A DNA stretch of 64,000 nt from Coleophoma eucalyptorum. Taxonomy: Eukaryota > Ascomycota > Leotiomycetes > Helotiales > Dermateaceae. A model generated the notes under the pieces. The model was not told the DNA's origin. It saw nothing but the letters and a program-made list of their open reading frames with translations, and made no database searches. The stretch spans positions 124,001-188,000 of the forward strand of contig JALRME010000043.1 in NCBI GenBank assembly GCA_026120035.1, written 5' to 3'. Shown here in pieces: positions 40,233 to 50,846 of the stretch. Made by a program: the position numbers and the translations under genes. The first letter of the stretch is position 1, and each line of letters opens with the position of its first letter.

Positions 40233-41183
40233 CTAATCTGCATCCGTAGGATCCCAGTCTGTCACCAAATACTCATCACAAGCATCCAGTGCCTGGATAT
40301 CCTCCTCCTCGATCTCAAACCCACCGATATCCGCATTCTCCACGATCCGCTTCTCCTTCACGCTCTTGGGCAAAGGCACATATCCATGCTGCAAACTCCA
40401 TCGCACCAGCAACTGCGCAGGGGTACATCCATACTTCTGAGAGAGCTTGACGACTTGCGGATGGCGCATGCGCATCGCTCGCGCGAGCGGTGCGTATGCC
40501 TCGACGGTAATATCGTTCTGCTTGCAGAAGGAGGTAATATCGGTGCGGGTATTGAAGGGATGGACCTCGATTTGGTTGACAGCCGGCTTGATCTTGGGTT
40601 TGGAATCGAGAAGTTCTTGCAGCTAGACACACAGATGGATTAGCCGACGACTACGCATAGTAGCAGAACAACCTACATGCTTCACCCCGTAGTTGCTAAC
40701 CCCTCCAGCTCTAACCTCCCCCTCCTCAATCGCATCTTCCACAGCCCGCCAACACTCTAATCTCTTCGCTTTGCCCCCATACGGACTATGCAACAGATAT
40801 AGATCCAGCCACTGCATGCCCGACTTTCTAATACTCTCCTTGATACACTTTCTCGTAGCATCATATCCCACGTTACTCTTCAGCTTGGTCGTGAACCAGA
40901 TATCTTCCCTCTTCAACCCCTTCCCCTTCTCACTCGCCAGAAACTTCTTGATCGATCCTCCCACCTCCGCCTCATTCTCGTACCACTGCGCGCTATCAAT
41001 CGCCCGGTATCCATTCTCGAGCGCCGCTGTCACGGCCCTGGAACACTCTGAGCCAGACGTCATGTAGACCCCGAGGTGGATCAGGGGCATGCGCACGCCA
41101 TTGTTCAGGGCGATGGTCGACGCGAGGCTATATTTTGCGCTGGATGTTGTGGAGGCCATGGTGCGTTTGAGGACGGTTTGCAT
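40233..41183 (-). CDS. Aldo-keto reductase
   Basis: NADPH-dependent reductase of aldehydes or ketones, soluble barrel enzyme. Exons 41183-40677 and 40622-40233 give 298 aa. An internal ATG at 41159 ([12 protein letters not shown]) would give 290 aa and is an equally good start. The catalytic tetrad is seen: Asp63 and Tyr68 in [11 protein letters not shown], Lys100 in FTTKL, His132 in LLHSPYG. The cofactor segment [14 protein letters not shown] lies near the C terminus. The intron joins VSNYGVKH to [23 protein letters not shown], as expected. Substrate not determinable; the form is close to fungal 2,5-diketogluconate-reductase-like members. Confidence 0.92.
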
Positions 41184-41639
41184 AGACTATGTGGAGGTAG
41201 GTAGGTAAGTGATATATTTTGACGTTGGGGAGGGGAGGGGTTGATTGAAGAGCGAGCTACCCGGACCGGTGTCATAGTGGGTGCATGCATGGGTGAGAGG
41301 GAGTGGGAGAGCCGGGGATGACTTCATCGCTTGCTGGCTTCAATTAAGTCTTCCTACCTTGCTTTACTTTGATGCTGCGGCGAAGATGTAAAATGAGTGC
41401 CGAAAGAAGGTTTGATGAATTGTGTACTCAACTATGCGTATTTTATATATTCGGCACCAATGAAAAGTAGGCGTCTCAAAAGAGCACCTTGGAAAGATTG
41501 TTCGTGTAACAAGCGTGTTCGTGTACTTACTCTTACCTCTCGACCCTAAATCAAGCGACCAAACTCATGCCTCGCCACCGGGCCGCATTGCCAACAGTAA
41601 AGATCCTCCACCAGAAGCACAAATGGAACATGCTGTGGC
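41184..41639. other. Intergenic region
   Basis: 456 bp: aldo-keto reductase promoter and the 3' side of the next minus-strand gene. Nothing else seen. Confidence 0.3.
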
Positions 41640-42395
41640 TCAGTCAATAAAGCCGTCTGCCTTCAATTTCTCCAGAGCCGCATTTCTTTTTGCCTCCACT
41701 TTCGGATCATCCACCTCTCCAGGGAACAGGCCGTACCATTTACACTACAGTAGACTAAGTCAGCATTGCAAGCCTCATCACAAGTAAAATCAAAAAAAAA
41801 AAAAAATTAGAAATAAGGCAACTTACAACCCCGTCCTCCTGCAACCCGGCAGCCTCGTCAATCCAGTCCTCAAGATCCATGTTCGCAATCTCCAGATTGG
41901 CACACAGGCTCCACGCGCGCTCAAATGGCAGCCTCACCCCGCGAAACCCATCAGTCATCTCGCCCGTCTCGTTGTCGTGGTCCTGCTCGCACACAATGCA
42001 ATCGCCATCCTGCATCCCCTTTGCGTCGATGATGACCCAGAGAGTCGTTAGAACCTTGACCGTATTGCTCAGCGCGTCACTGTTGCGCTGCATGAACGAG
42101 TAGATCTCTTGCAAGCTCTTGCCGGTGAAGGCATTTGGAGTTAGGGACTCGGTGAGGTGCGGTAAAGTCCTGGTAGCGGCTTGGTCGACGGAGTCGCTTG
42201 TTAGCACGCACCAGGAGGAGTCTTCTTCCCACTTTGTGTTCTCGAAATCTTGCAGATATAGAAGGGCGCGGTTCAATGCCTGGTTGGTGTCCGTCTCAGC
42301 GTCCTCTCGCTTCTTCGCCCGTGGGAGTTGAGTGGAGTGCCTACCTTGGCTGGGACATCGCTGGCTGTGAGGAAGATGGGCGTATATTCAATCAT
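41640..42395 (-). CDS. Hypothetical protein, 202 aa
   Basis: Not recognised. Exons 42395-42345, 42279-41827 and 41744-41640, all in phase 0. The joins are supported by GTAGGC/CCAG and GTAAGT/TGTAG sites and by continuous open reading. The second intron contains a long T run (gene strand). The protein starts MIEYTPIFLTASDVPAKALN, with a helix (ALLYLQDFENTKWEEDSSW), an acidic and polar middle part and a beta-like segment (VKVLTTLWVIIDAKG) followed by DCIVCEQD. A Trp/Phe-containing helix (RLPFERAWSLCANLEIANM) follows, and the charged C terminus ends KLKADGFID. No signal peptide or membrane helix. Probably a small cytosolic protein of a fungal-restricted family. Confidence 0.75.
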
Positions 42396-43069
42396 TGTAC
42401 GGGTTGTGAAGAACTCGGGAGATTTGCAATGAAAAATAAAAAATATATAAGTGATATACAAGAAATCTAGGAGTGATGGCAACGCAGTAGATATTTCAAA
42501 CAGCTCTTGATATATAAGTTGCTAGGTAGCGAGTACCTTGCACTAAATCCAGGCAGATCAGGCTGCAGCACGCAATGCCGTCCCACTTTGTACGTACTTA
42601 GCACGTGAGTGTGTAAGAAGATTGTCATTTTGGCTGCATCCTGCCTAATTGTGAATGTGAATATAGATATTATTGGGTTTCTTCAGGGGCAGCGAGTAAC
42701 AAGAACCTGGAAGGGTGTAATCTCATGATAGTCATTCCATCCTTTGTCTTGTTGTCTTGCTGTGGCAAGACGCTTGTCCCGCCGATCCCTAGTAGGTGAG
42801 GCAAACACTACGAACCTACGGCGGACGTTCAAGCAAATGACCGTGATCATATAACAATGGATTTGTTTAATTATTGCCTTATATAAAAGGTAGAGGTTGG
42901 CGGGCTTGTAGAAGTGGAAGCTTAAATACTATATCGTCCTCCCAGATGGGTGGTATACCGGTTAAAAGATCCTCCGCCCGGCAGCGCTAAGATAGAGAAA
43001 AATCATTTTGATATCGGCCGCCCGACAAATATTATACGGCAGCAGCAAATTTCACTCAATCCCTCAACA
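42396..43069. promoter_or_regulatory. Divergent promoter region
   Basis: 674 bp between the 202-aa orphan gene and the Sas10 gene, AT-rich near 42,850-42,900. No further feature recognised. Confidence 0.35.
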
Positions 43070-44928
43070 ATGGCAAAGAAAAGAAAGGCGTCGGGTCAGG
43101 CCGTGGTCTCTGGGCCAGGAGAGATTGATCCCAAGGCTGGGAAGCTTACGGTTCGAACCTACGAAGACGTCGCAGACTCCGAGGATGAATTTCATATCAA
43201 CCGCGACAAGGTTATGCTCGATGATGGTCCAGATGCGAAACGTCGAAGGCGGGATCAGGAAGAGGGTGAGTACGATCCTGTTACAATTGAATAGGCCTCT
43301 GACTCTGTATAGATGCTCTTTTGGAAGCTTCCGACGAAGAGATTTTAGGTTACTCAGACGAGTCCGAGGACGATGCTCAAGACGATGCCGCACAATCAGG
43401 AGACGAAGAAGCCGAAGAAGAAGATGAAGACGCCGAAGGATGGGGTTCTTCAAAACGCGACTACTATAACGCAGACAATATCGAAACGGAGGCAGATGCT
43501 TTAGAGGAAGAGGCCGAAGCGAAACGATTACAGCAGAAGAAGCTCCAGAAAATGTCTGAAGCAGATTTCGGCTTCGACGAGTCCGAATGGCTTGAGGATG
43601 CGAGTGATGATGAAGATGGTGATGTAGTTACGGAGGTGTTGAAAGATGTGGAAATCACAGCAGACATGAGTCCCGCTGAACGACTGAGGATCCTGCAAAC
43701 GAGATATCCAGAATTCGAATTCTTGGCCAATGAGTTTCTGCAACTCCAACCTACTCTGCAAGAACTCCAGCAACAAGCAGATGCTGAATTGAACTCGAAC
43801 AAATCGCCTGAAGTCACCTCACCAGTCGTTGCAAAGGCTCGCGCTCTTGCTGCTTACATCTCTGCTTTGACTATGTACTTCGCCATTCTCACATCCCCAG
43901 CACGAAGCTCTACTTCTACAACTTTTGATCCAGCACAACTACGAGACCACCCGATCATGGACAGTATCTTGCAATGTCGTGAGTTGTGGACCAAGATGAA
44001 GTCTATTAAAGCTGTCGAGCCCGTTGAAGACTCGGAGGATGAGTCGATGGAAGATAGCCAAGAACTGGAGGAGAGCTTTGTTTCAGAGGCGACGCCGAAG
44101 AAGACAAAGGCAGCAAAGAAACTGTCCAAAGCTGCAGCTTTGCGTCAAGAACGCATGCAACAAGCTGAAAATGATTTGGCAGATCTCTCTGAACTCATGC
44201 CAAAAGCTCGAAAGACGAAGAAATCCACGAAGCAAGTTGTTGTCAATGATGACGATTCCGACTTTGGTGAAGAGGAGACGATGGACGCCAAGTCAGCAGC
44301 AGAAAAGGCAAGCAAGAAGAAGAGCTTGCGATTCTACACCTCTCAAATCGCACAGAAGGCAAACAGACGTGCAGATGCTGGAAGAGACGCTGGTGGTGAT
44401 GCAGATTTACCATACAGGGAACGGCTCAAGGACCGACAGCAGAGACTCAATGCGGAAGCCGAAAAGAGAGGAAAGAAGCTTGATGAATATGGTAGAGGAA
44501 CTGCACTTGGAGGCGATGATAGTGGAGAAGAGGATGAAGCTGTGGCACACGAGATCCGAGACGATGAGGATGAATACTATGACATGGTTGCCAAGACCTC
44601 CAAGGACCGCAAATCCGACAAAGACGCCAAGTACCAAGCCATCGCAGCAGCCAAAGCCGAGGGCAAGATTGTTCGTGTGGTCGAGGGAGAGGTGGATGAA
44701 GATGGCAAGCGCGCCATTGGATATGTCATCCAGAAGAACAAAGGTCTGGCACCAACTCGAAAGAAGGACGTACGAAATCCTAGAGTTAAGAAGAGAAAGA
44801 AGTATGAGGAGAAGAAGAAGAAGCTTAGCAGTACAAGGGCTGTGTATAAGGGTGGTGAGGAGAGAGGTGGTTATGGTGGAGAGAAGACTGGTATCAAGAC
44901 TGGTCTGGTTAAGAGTGTCAAGTTGTAA
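43070..44928 (+). CDS. sas10: Sas10/Utp3 small-subunit processome protein
   Basis: Nucleolar component of the U3 snoRNP / SSU processome, needed for 18S rRNA maturation; also known for effects on silencing. Exons 43070-43265 and 43313-44928 give 603 aa; the 47-nt intron starts GTGAGT and the join gives QEE|DALLEASDEE. Order of parts: basic start (MAKKRKAS), long acidic stretches (EEAEEEDEDAEG), a Sas10/Utp3/C1D domain (FLANEFLQLQPTLQELQ), coiled and Lys-rich central segments, and the signature C-terminal domain with GYVIQKNKGLAPTRKKDVRNPRVKKRKK, ending in GIKTGLVKSVKL. Length and architecture are normal. Convergent with the following repeat-protein gene. Confidence 0.94.
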
Positions 44929-45294
44929 TGGAATCAAAAATGAGATATATATCGACAAGCAATCACAAATTTCGGTTGGGAAGATCTCAAAAGTTTTCAA
45001 AGTACCCAAAGCATTATTGGCTCCCGCGACTGTTCGTCTTTGAGAAGTGAAGCGAGCAAGAATCTTGTGATAAAACCGATTTTTGTCTCCCGCGTTCCAG
45101 GCTCACATGAACGAGATGAAGAAATGAAGAGAAGAATTACTGTCATTGCTATAACATTATTGGAACCCAAAAACGCCTAGATAAAAATCAAAACACCTCC
45201 CAATCGTATTTGTCATTCCATCAGTCATGATAAATCCACCCTGCCAACTCGTGGCCGAAGCATAGAACAAATCAGCAAGAAAACCCAAGAACAC
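44929..45294. other. Convergent intergenic region
   Basis: 366 bp between the Sas10 stop and the proposed stop of the repeat protein; 3' UTRs only, as far as can be seen. Confidence 0.3.
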
Positions 45295-47230
45295 TTAATT
45301 GTTTGCTAGAAGACAAGCTTGCTTAGCCGCATCGGTCACTGCTGTGAGCAGGCAAGTCGTCAAGCCCACCGAGACCAGGCCATTAAGCACACATATCTGC
45401 AGGTGAGATAACGAGGTACTCAGATTGCCAAGAGACAAAAGGCCAGAACCGGAACAAGGCTGGACGGGGCAAATGATTAGCTGCTGATTTGTAACGGAAG
45501 AGGTTGAAGATAAACTTACATTGGTTCCCGTGAGGGAAAGACAGGCCGCTGCAAGGACCGACGAAGAATCATCCTAGGGTCAAAAGGGCATTACAGGTAC
45601 TCGCTGCCGTGGTATCCCCTCAGAGACCGACAATTCCCTGAAGACAGGTCACCAGGTCTGTTGTACCGGAGACGCAGGCGCTGACAGCGGGGGCTAAATT
45701 GCTACCGCATATTTGTATGAGGCTCGAGGACGCCGCGCCGATGTTGATCACGGATGCGGCATCACATGGATTGGCCCCGGATGATGCTAGGCAGAGAGCA
45801 AGTAGCTGTGGGTTTGACTGAGCACTTGGGGTGCTGGCGCATGCGGCTGATCCAACTGAGAGAAGACCATTCAGACAAGCGTCTGCAGATTAAGGTTAGC
45901 AATTGGCTTTCATTGGGATTTTATGAGGTAAACTTGCCTAGGGTTGTTAATGGGGATGTTCCACCTGTCCCTGCTATGCAAGCCTCAACGTTTGGAGTGA
46001 TGTTCGATGGACAAAGGCTGATGACGAGGGCTTGCAAGCTTGTGTCGACGTTAATAATCGCATCCTCAGAACAAGGGTTCGCTCCTTGAGCAAGACAGAA
46101 AGCCCCAAGAGCTGTATTTGCGAAAAGTGTGCCGCAAACCGTATCAGCATTGGCTCCCAGGGTGACCAGACCAGAGATACAATTACTCAAGGTAGTGCCT
46201 AGATCATTTGAGACAGTGCCTGCAATACAGGTCTGAAGGGCGGGGGACAACTGATTGACACAGAGCGTGATGAGCTGGTTTTGTGCAGCACTGCCTATGT
46301 TGGCGACAGATGCGTCTGAGCAAGGAGTTGCGTTGCCATCCGCCAAACATAAGGCAATGAGCGCAGTATCACCTAACCCTCCACAGAGGATATCACTTTG
46401 AGCTGTTCCAAGAGATACAACACCTGCTAGACATGAAGCAAGCGTAGTCACAGCACCTGCACCAGTTGTTCCGGAGATGCAGTTCTCAATTGCTGGCGCG
46501 AGGTTGGCAGCGCAAAGTGTAACCAGTTGGTTTTGCAGCGAAAGATCAATGCTAAGGAATTCGCTGGCATCTGTACAAGGACTGTTACCGCCGTTGCTAA
46601 GGCATATAGCAGCTAGGTTGGTATCCAGTCCCTGGCAGTCAGTGCTTGCTTGGTTGCCTAAGTTTATGACGCCGTCAATACAAGCTCCTAAGGTGGTGGT
46701 GAGGCTCCCCAGGTCAACCCCGGAGTTGGCGGCACTGAGGCAAGTCTCAAGCGCGGGTGTGAGGTTGTTTGCACAAAGTTGAACAAGGAGTTGTTGCTGC
46801 TCTGTTGTCTGGAGGCCGATGACAGAGGAGTCTGCACATTGGTTTCCATTCGTGGCAATACATAATGCTTGCAAGTTGGCAAGAAGTTCGGGACCGACTG
46901 TAACTCCGGGAATACTTAACCCTACGGGCAAAGTCAAGTCGAGACAAGTAGTAGAGGAAAGATTTATTACTCCGTTAAGACAGTCTATTTCATTTAGTAA
47001 CCGTTATATATGAAAGGGGTGTGGGAAATACCTTGCAATGTTGTCAGACCGTTATTCAAAACACCAGAGACACATGTTTGAACGGCTGGAGATATGGTGT
47101 TCGGGCAGAGCGCAATGACATCCCCTTGTAGACTTGGATCGACTTGTATGATTCCTTGTTCTGTGCATGGGTCACCGCCAATTTCAACGCAGACTGTTTC
47201 CAATACACCAGTAAGTCCGACGCAAATAGT
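45295..47230 (-). repeat. Seven tandem about 80-residue Cys-containing protein units
   Basis: Approximate gene-strand limits: unit 1 47230-46930, unit 2 46895-46635, unit 3 46630-46380, unit 4 46375-46125, unit 5 46120-45845, unit 6 45845-45632, unit 7 45573-45295 (degenerate, loses the PC motif). Recurrent short strings are LTPALETC, APAIENC, SPALQTC and APAVSAC, each followed by a G and LTT/VTT-x-C pattern. Confidence 0.85.
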
Positions 47231-49423
47231 TGGCTCAGCAGTACTTGATGTTGTAGTGGTCGAGTCTGTTGTGGTGGTGGTGGAGTCAGTTGTAGTGGCC
47301 GAGTCAGTTGCAGTCGGTGAATCTGTTGCAGTCGGTGAATCTGTTGCAGTCGGTGAATCTGTTGCAGTCGTTGAGTCAGTTGAAGTAGCCGAGCCTGTTG
47401 CAGCCGTTGAATCTGTTGTACTGGTTGAATCTGTTGCAGTGGTTGAGTCTGCTGTAGTAGTTGAGTCTGTTGCAGTCGTTGAGTCAGTTGTAGTAGCCGA
47501 GTCTGTTGCAATCGTTGAATCCGTTAGACTTGTTGAATCTGTTGTAGGAGCCAAGTCTGTTGCGGTGGTCGAGTCTGCTGTAGTAGTCGAGTCAGTTGCA
47601 GTGGCCGAGTCTGTTGCGGTGGTCGAGTCTGCTGTTGTAGTCGAGTCAGTTGCAGTGTCCGAGTCTGTTGCAGTGGACGAATCTGTTACAGCTGTTGTGG
47701 ATTCAGAGGTATTGGCTGTCGAAGAAACTGTTGATGCTGAGTTGGATGTTGTTAGACTTGAATCGTCAATAATTGTTCCACTGCTTGTTGGTTGTGTTGC
47801 TGGGCTGGTTGTGGAAAGACTCGTACTAGTCATTGTTGAGCTTGTAGGACTAGTTGTCACTCCTGGATCGGACGTCGAGAGTTGTGTATCAGAGGTAGAA
47901 CTACCTGAAGAAGTGGTTGAACTTCCTGAACTTGGCGTAGTATTCAAAGTGGTTGATGTCGTTCCAGTTGATGATGTGCTTCCCGAACTACCTGAGGTGG
48001 TTGTGCTGCTCACCAGAGTAGTCGGTGCCGGATTAGAAGTAGTTGATTGCCCTGTTGAGCTGGAAGAACCACCTACTACACAAGGCAAATATGCTATTGG
48101 GTCGACTCGAGTAATGGTTATAGGTACACAGCTTGAAGGATTTCCCACGGTAGCATCGTAGATGATGGTTAACACTCCTTCTCTGGTTGCACAGAAAGAA
48201 GTGGTGGTGCTAAGTGTTGCGGATGCACTGAATGAGCAGGCAAGAATGCCATTCGCAGAAAATGAACATTGCAATGGGATGGCTCCGAGTCCGAATTTCA
48301 CTGAGCCAAAACCGTTGGAAATGTCCTCGGCAGTGGCGTAGAGGAAGTGCTGCGCGTTATTGACGATCTGGTTTGCAGTATTTAGGTCGAGGGAAGCTGC
48401 ATGGGAGCAAGAAGACACCAGCTGCGCCGTTCCATTCTGAATATGTACAAAGCTTTCACCAACAGCTCGTTTCAGAACACTAACTGCAATGTTGGCTTGA
48501 AGCACAAAGGAAGATCCTACTGCAGTTGGAACAGCAGAAGCCGTGGTGGTCTGGGTAACAGTCACAGCACTGGTCTATTAGCAACTTTCTTTTGGAGTCA
48601 GGATGAGAGCTTACTTGGTGATTTGTTCGGTGCTTGTAATAGTCTCAGTTAGCACCACCGTTGAAGTAGCTAGAACCGTTGTGATTACGGATGTAGGTGC
48701 ATTGTTGATATTGATAGTGACGCCACCGTTGATGTTGATGATAGTATTGGCTGAGATAAAGGTATTGATGGTGACAGGGTAAGTGATGTAGTTGGTGACC
48801 ACATTCACAGCATACACGACGTTGAGTGGAGAAATTGCGCAGACTCCGTTGGAGCACGAGTAAAGATCAAGGCTCAATGAACCGACACCATTTGAAGAGC
48901 CGAAATAGAAATCAAAATAGGAAGAGAAGGGGCTAACATAGTAGTTGTTGATCGCTTGAACATATGGAAATGATGTCGGAGTGCTGACATAGGTGGTTTT
49001 ATCGTTATAATAACATTGGCCAGGGGACTGACAAGTAGCTGTAGCGATTGCGTAGGATGGTGATGCAGCAACGGTGACGAATTGAGAAGTATCAGTAATT
49101 GTGCATAATCCATTATAACAGGGCACAGCAGTTGATAGCCACTGATATGATGAGGTAGAATAGACGGTGTTGCACTGAGTTGGTGTCGCTATGTTGCATA
49201 CGACATATTCTGGAATATAGGTGACCACTGGTTGAAACTGTGTTGTGACAGGAGTGGGGATGGCACCAGGGCTTGGTGTGACGATTGTATATGTAGTTGC
49301 TGCACAGGAATCCTTCTTTGCTAAAAGAACCTTGCGATTTCTGGACTCCAATGGCGAGGCATGAGTTGATATGATTGCCATACAAAGTAATAGAAGTTGC
49401 AACATGATTGTAGAAGAGAACAT
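45295..49423 (-). CDS. Large secreted Ser/Thr-rich protein with tandem Cys-containing repeats
   Basis: About 1,307 aa if all five exons are used: 49423-48615, 48569-47032, 46984-45938, 45882-45632 and 45573-45295. The start has a clear signal peptide (IMLQLLLLCMAIISTHA). An N-terminal region of about 400 residues is Tyr/Thr/Val-rich with spaced cysteines, followed by an SSFVLQANI domain. A long Ser/Thr/Asp linker (DSTTATDS units) follows. Then come seven units of about 80 residues with the plan: short helix, LC-(L/I)-A, xPC-(S/T/D), LI-x-LC, SPA-x4-C-(I/V)-x-G, LTTL, C-(L/I)-x-G, G, C. Intron 3 has a GC donor. The exon 4/5 junction is uncertain: without it, unit 6 ends at a TGA at 45622-45620. 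No GPI signal recognised. Likely a cell-wall or extracellular adhesin-like protein; function unknown. Confidence 0.75.
47255..47700. repeat. Coding minisatellite, 18-bp based (Thr/Ser/Asp linker)
   Basis: On the plus strand the 18-mer GTTGCAGTCGGTGAATCT occurs three times in a row near 47,308-47,361. Variants of it (GTTGTAGTAGTCGAGTCT type) fill the rest. On the gene strand these give (T/A)DS(T/P)TATDS units. Expected to vary in copy number between strains. Confidence 0.9.
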
Positions 49424-50846
49424 CTTTATTATGGTTGAATTAGGAGGATAGAGTAGTTGATAGACTCTCTAAGGCTTAATATCGGCGGACTGAAGATGCC
49501 TATTTATCTCTCTTGATATCTTTCGCCACTTTAATCATGGGACGTAATAAGGACAATGGTCTTTGGCCAACTCTACTTCACGTTGTTTACACTTCTAATT
49601 CTGCTGTCATAGACATGATGCAATTCCTCTACGTCAAGGCAGACCTTCGAGGTGGATTTCCTTGACAAAGTCTGTTTTCGGTATCATTCCTCTTGAATTT
49701 CTTGGGAACCACACCCGCTCAAGCTATCTGCAACCTCTACATTGTCAAAATTCCCACCATCTTCTTCTGTGCAGCCAAGAATCGAGAGAAAAATCTTTTT
49801 ATAAAATATGTTTCCGGCTGTGCTCCCGTGTCAACTCGTGGCACCTTAATCTCGTGGACACATGTTTAGACGCATGCGTAGATTTATATATTAGTTTAGG
49901 CACTCACAATTTTACCAAGCCGCCCATTCGCCATGGCAAGCGACGCAAGTGGTGGCTTCGTCCACCTTACCAAGCTATGGCCGACTTTGGGATTTTCCCG
50001 ACCACCCAAGACAGTGGAAGCTTTAAACACGGGACTTTCCAGCAGCTTTGAATGGGCTATAGGAGCTTTGACATGCGGCGACTAGCATTTGACTTAGCTA
50101 GGTCATAAAATTGACCGCAGAAGGACAGACGCCTTCTCCTTTGATTGGTTTCCCACTGTTGATTTCTGTCTAAGCTTAATATTTTGACAACTGCCTACTT
50201 GCTAAAGTTCGTTGTCCTTTAAGCGAGGACGTCATAGTAGCCCGTACCCCTGGAAAGAGGGAAATTCCTTTTTTTAATACGAGATGCCTCTATGCAACTG
50301 CGATTCAGCTCTCATCCTACCGGGCCTCAATTATACTAGGCAAGTCTGCTTTTGCACTGATGCAAAGGACCGCCGAGATACCCACATCTGCTTTCGAACC
50401 TTTCCAAGCACAGCCCCCCACTCAGGCCAGTGTAAAGGTCGCCTCTTAAACACTGAAAGTCAAGAGATGCAACTTGTGGCTATATTTGCTCAAGTTACTG
50501 TAGCTTTATAATAGAGCGCAAAGATAACCGGAGATGGAATTCTTGAGGACTTGACTAACCATGTCGTAGTTCCGTAGTACGAGGGAGTGGGGCTCGTCAT
50601 CAAGAAATATGCCCAGGAACAAAGTACGCATTCGTAGACTATTTCTCGTCGCAGTACAATCTCAGGGCTTGTCCAGATGAATGTAGTTGTGCCTCACGTG
50701 CGGGGTACAATAAGCAATTCACGTCGCCCACTTTGCACCCCCTTACGTAAGGTCAGCAACGAAAGCAGTGATACAAGGAACAAACAGCACGGTTAATCTC
50801 ATCCTAACATCTAATCTTTGAGCTACTTCCAAATTGGTATCTCGAC
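49424..50846. promoter_or_regulatory. Divergent promoter of repeat protein and fluG
   Basis: 1.4 kb between divergent genes. No ORF resembles a protein family. A pyrimidine-rich patch lies at about 49,725-49,775. Confidence 0.35.

Noticed and set aside
44024..45043. 339-codon plus-strand and 200-codon minus-strand ORFs over the Sas10 gene
   Set aside because: Shadows of the Lys/Glu-rich coding sequence in other frames; the Sas10 frame has clear domain motifs.
47094..48161. 355-codon plus-strand ORF rich in Val/Glu/Ser
   Set aside because: Exact antisense of the Ser/Thr minisatellite and linker of the secreted protein; the repeat unit (18 bp) keeps all frames open.
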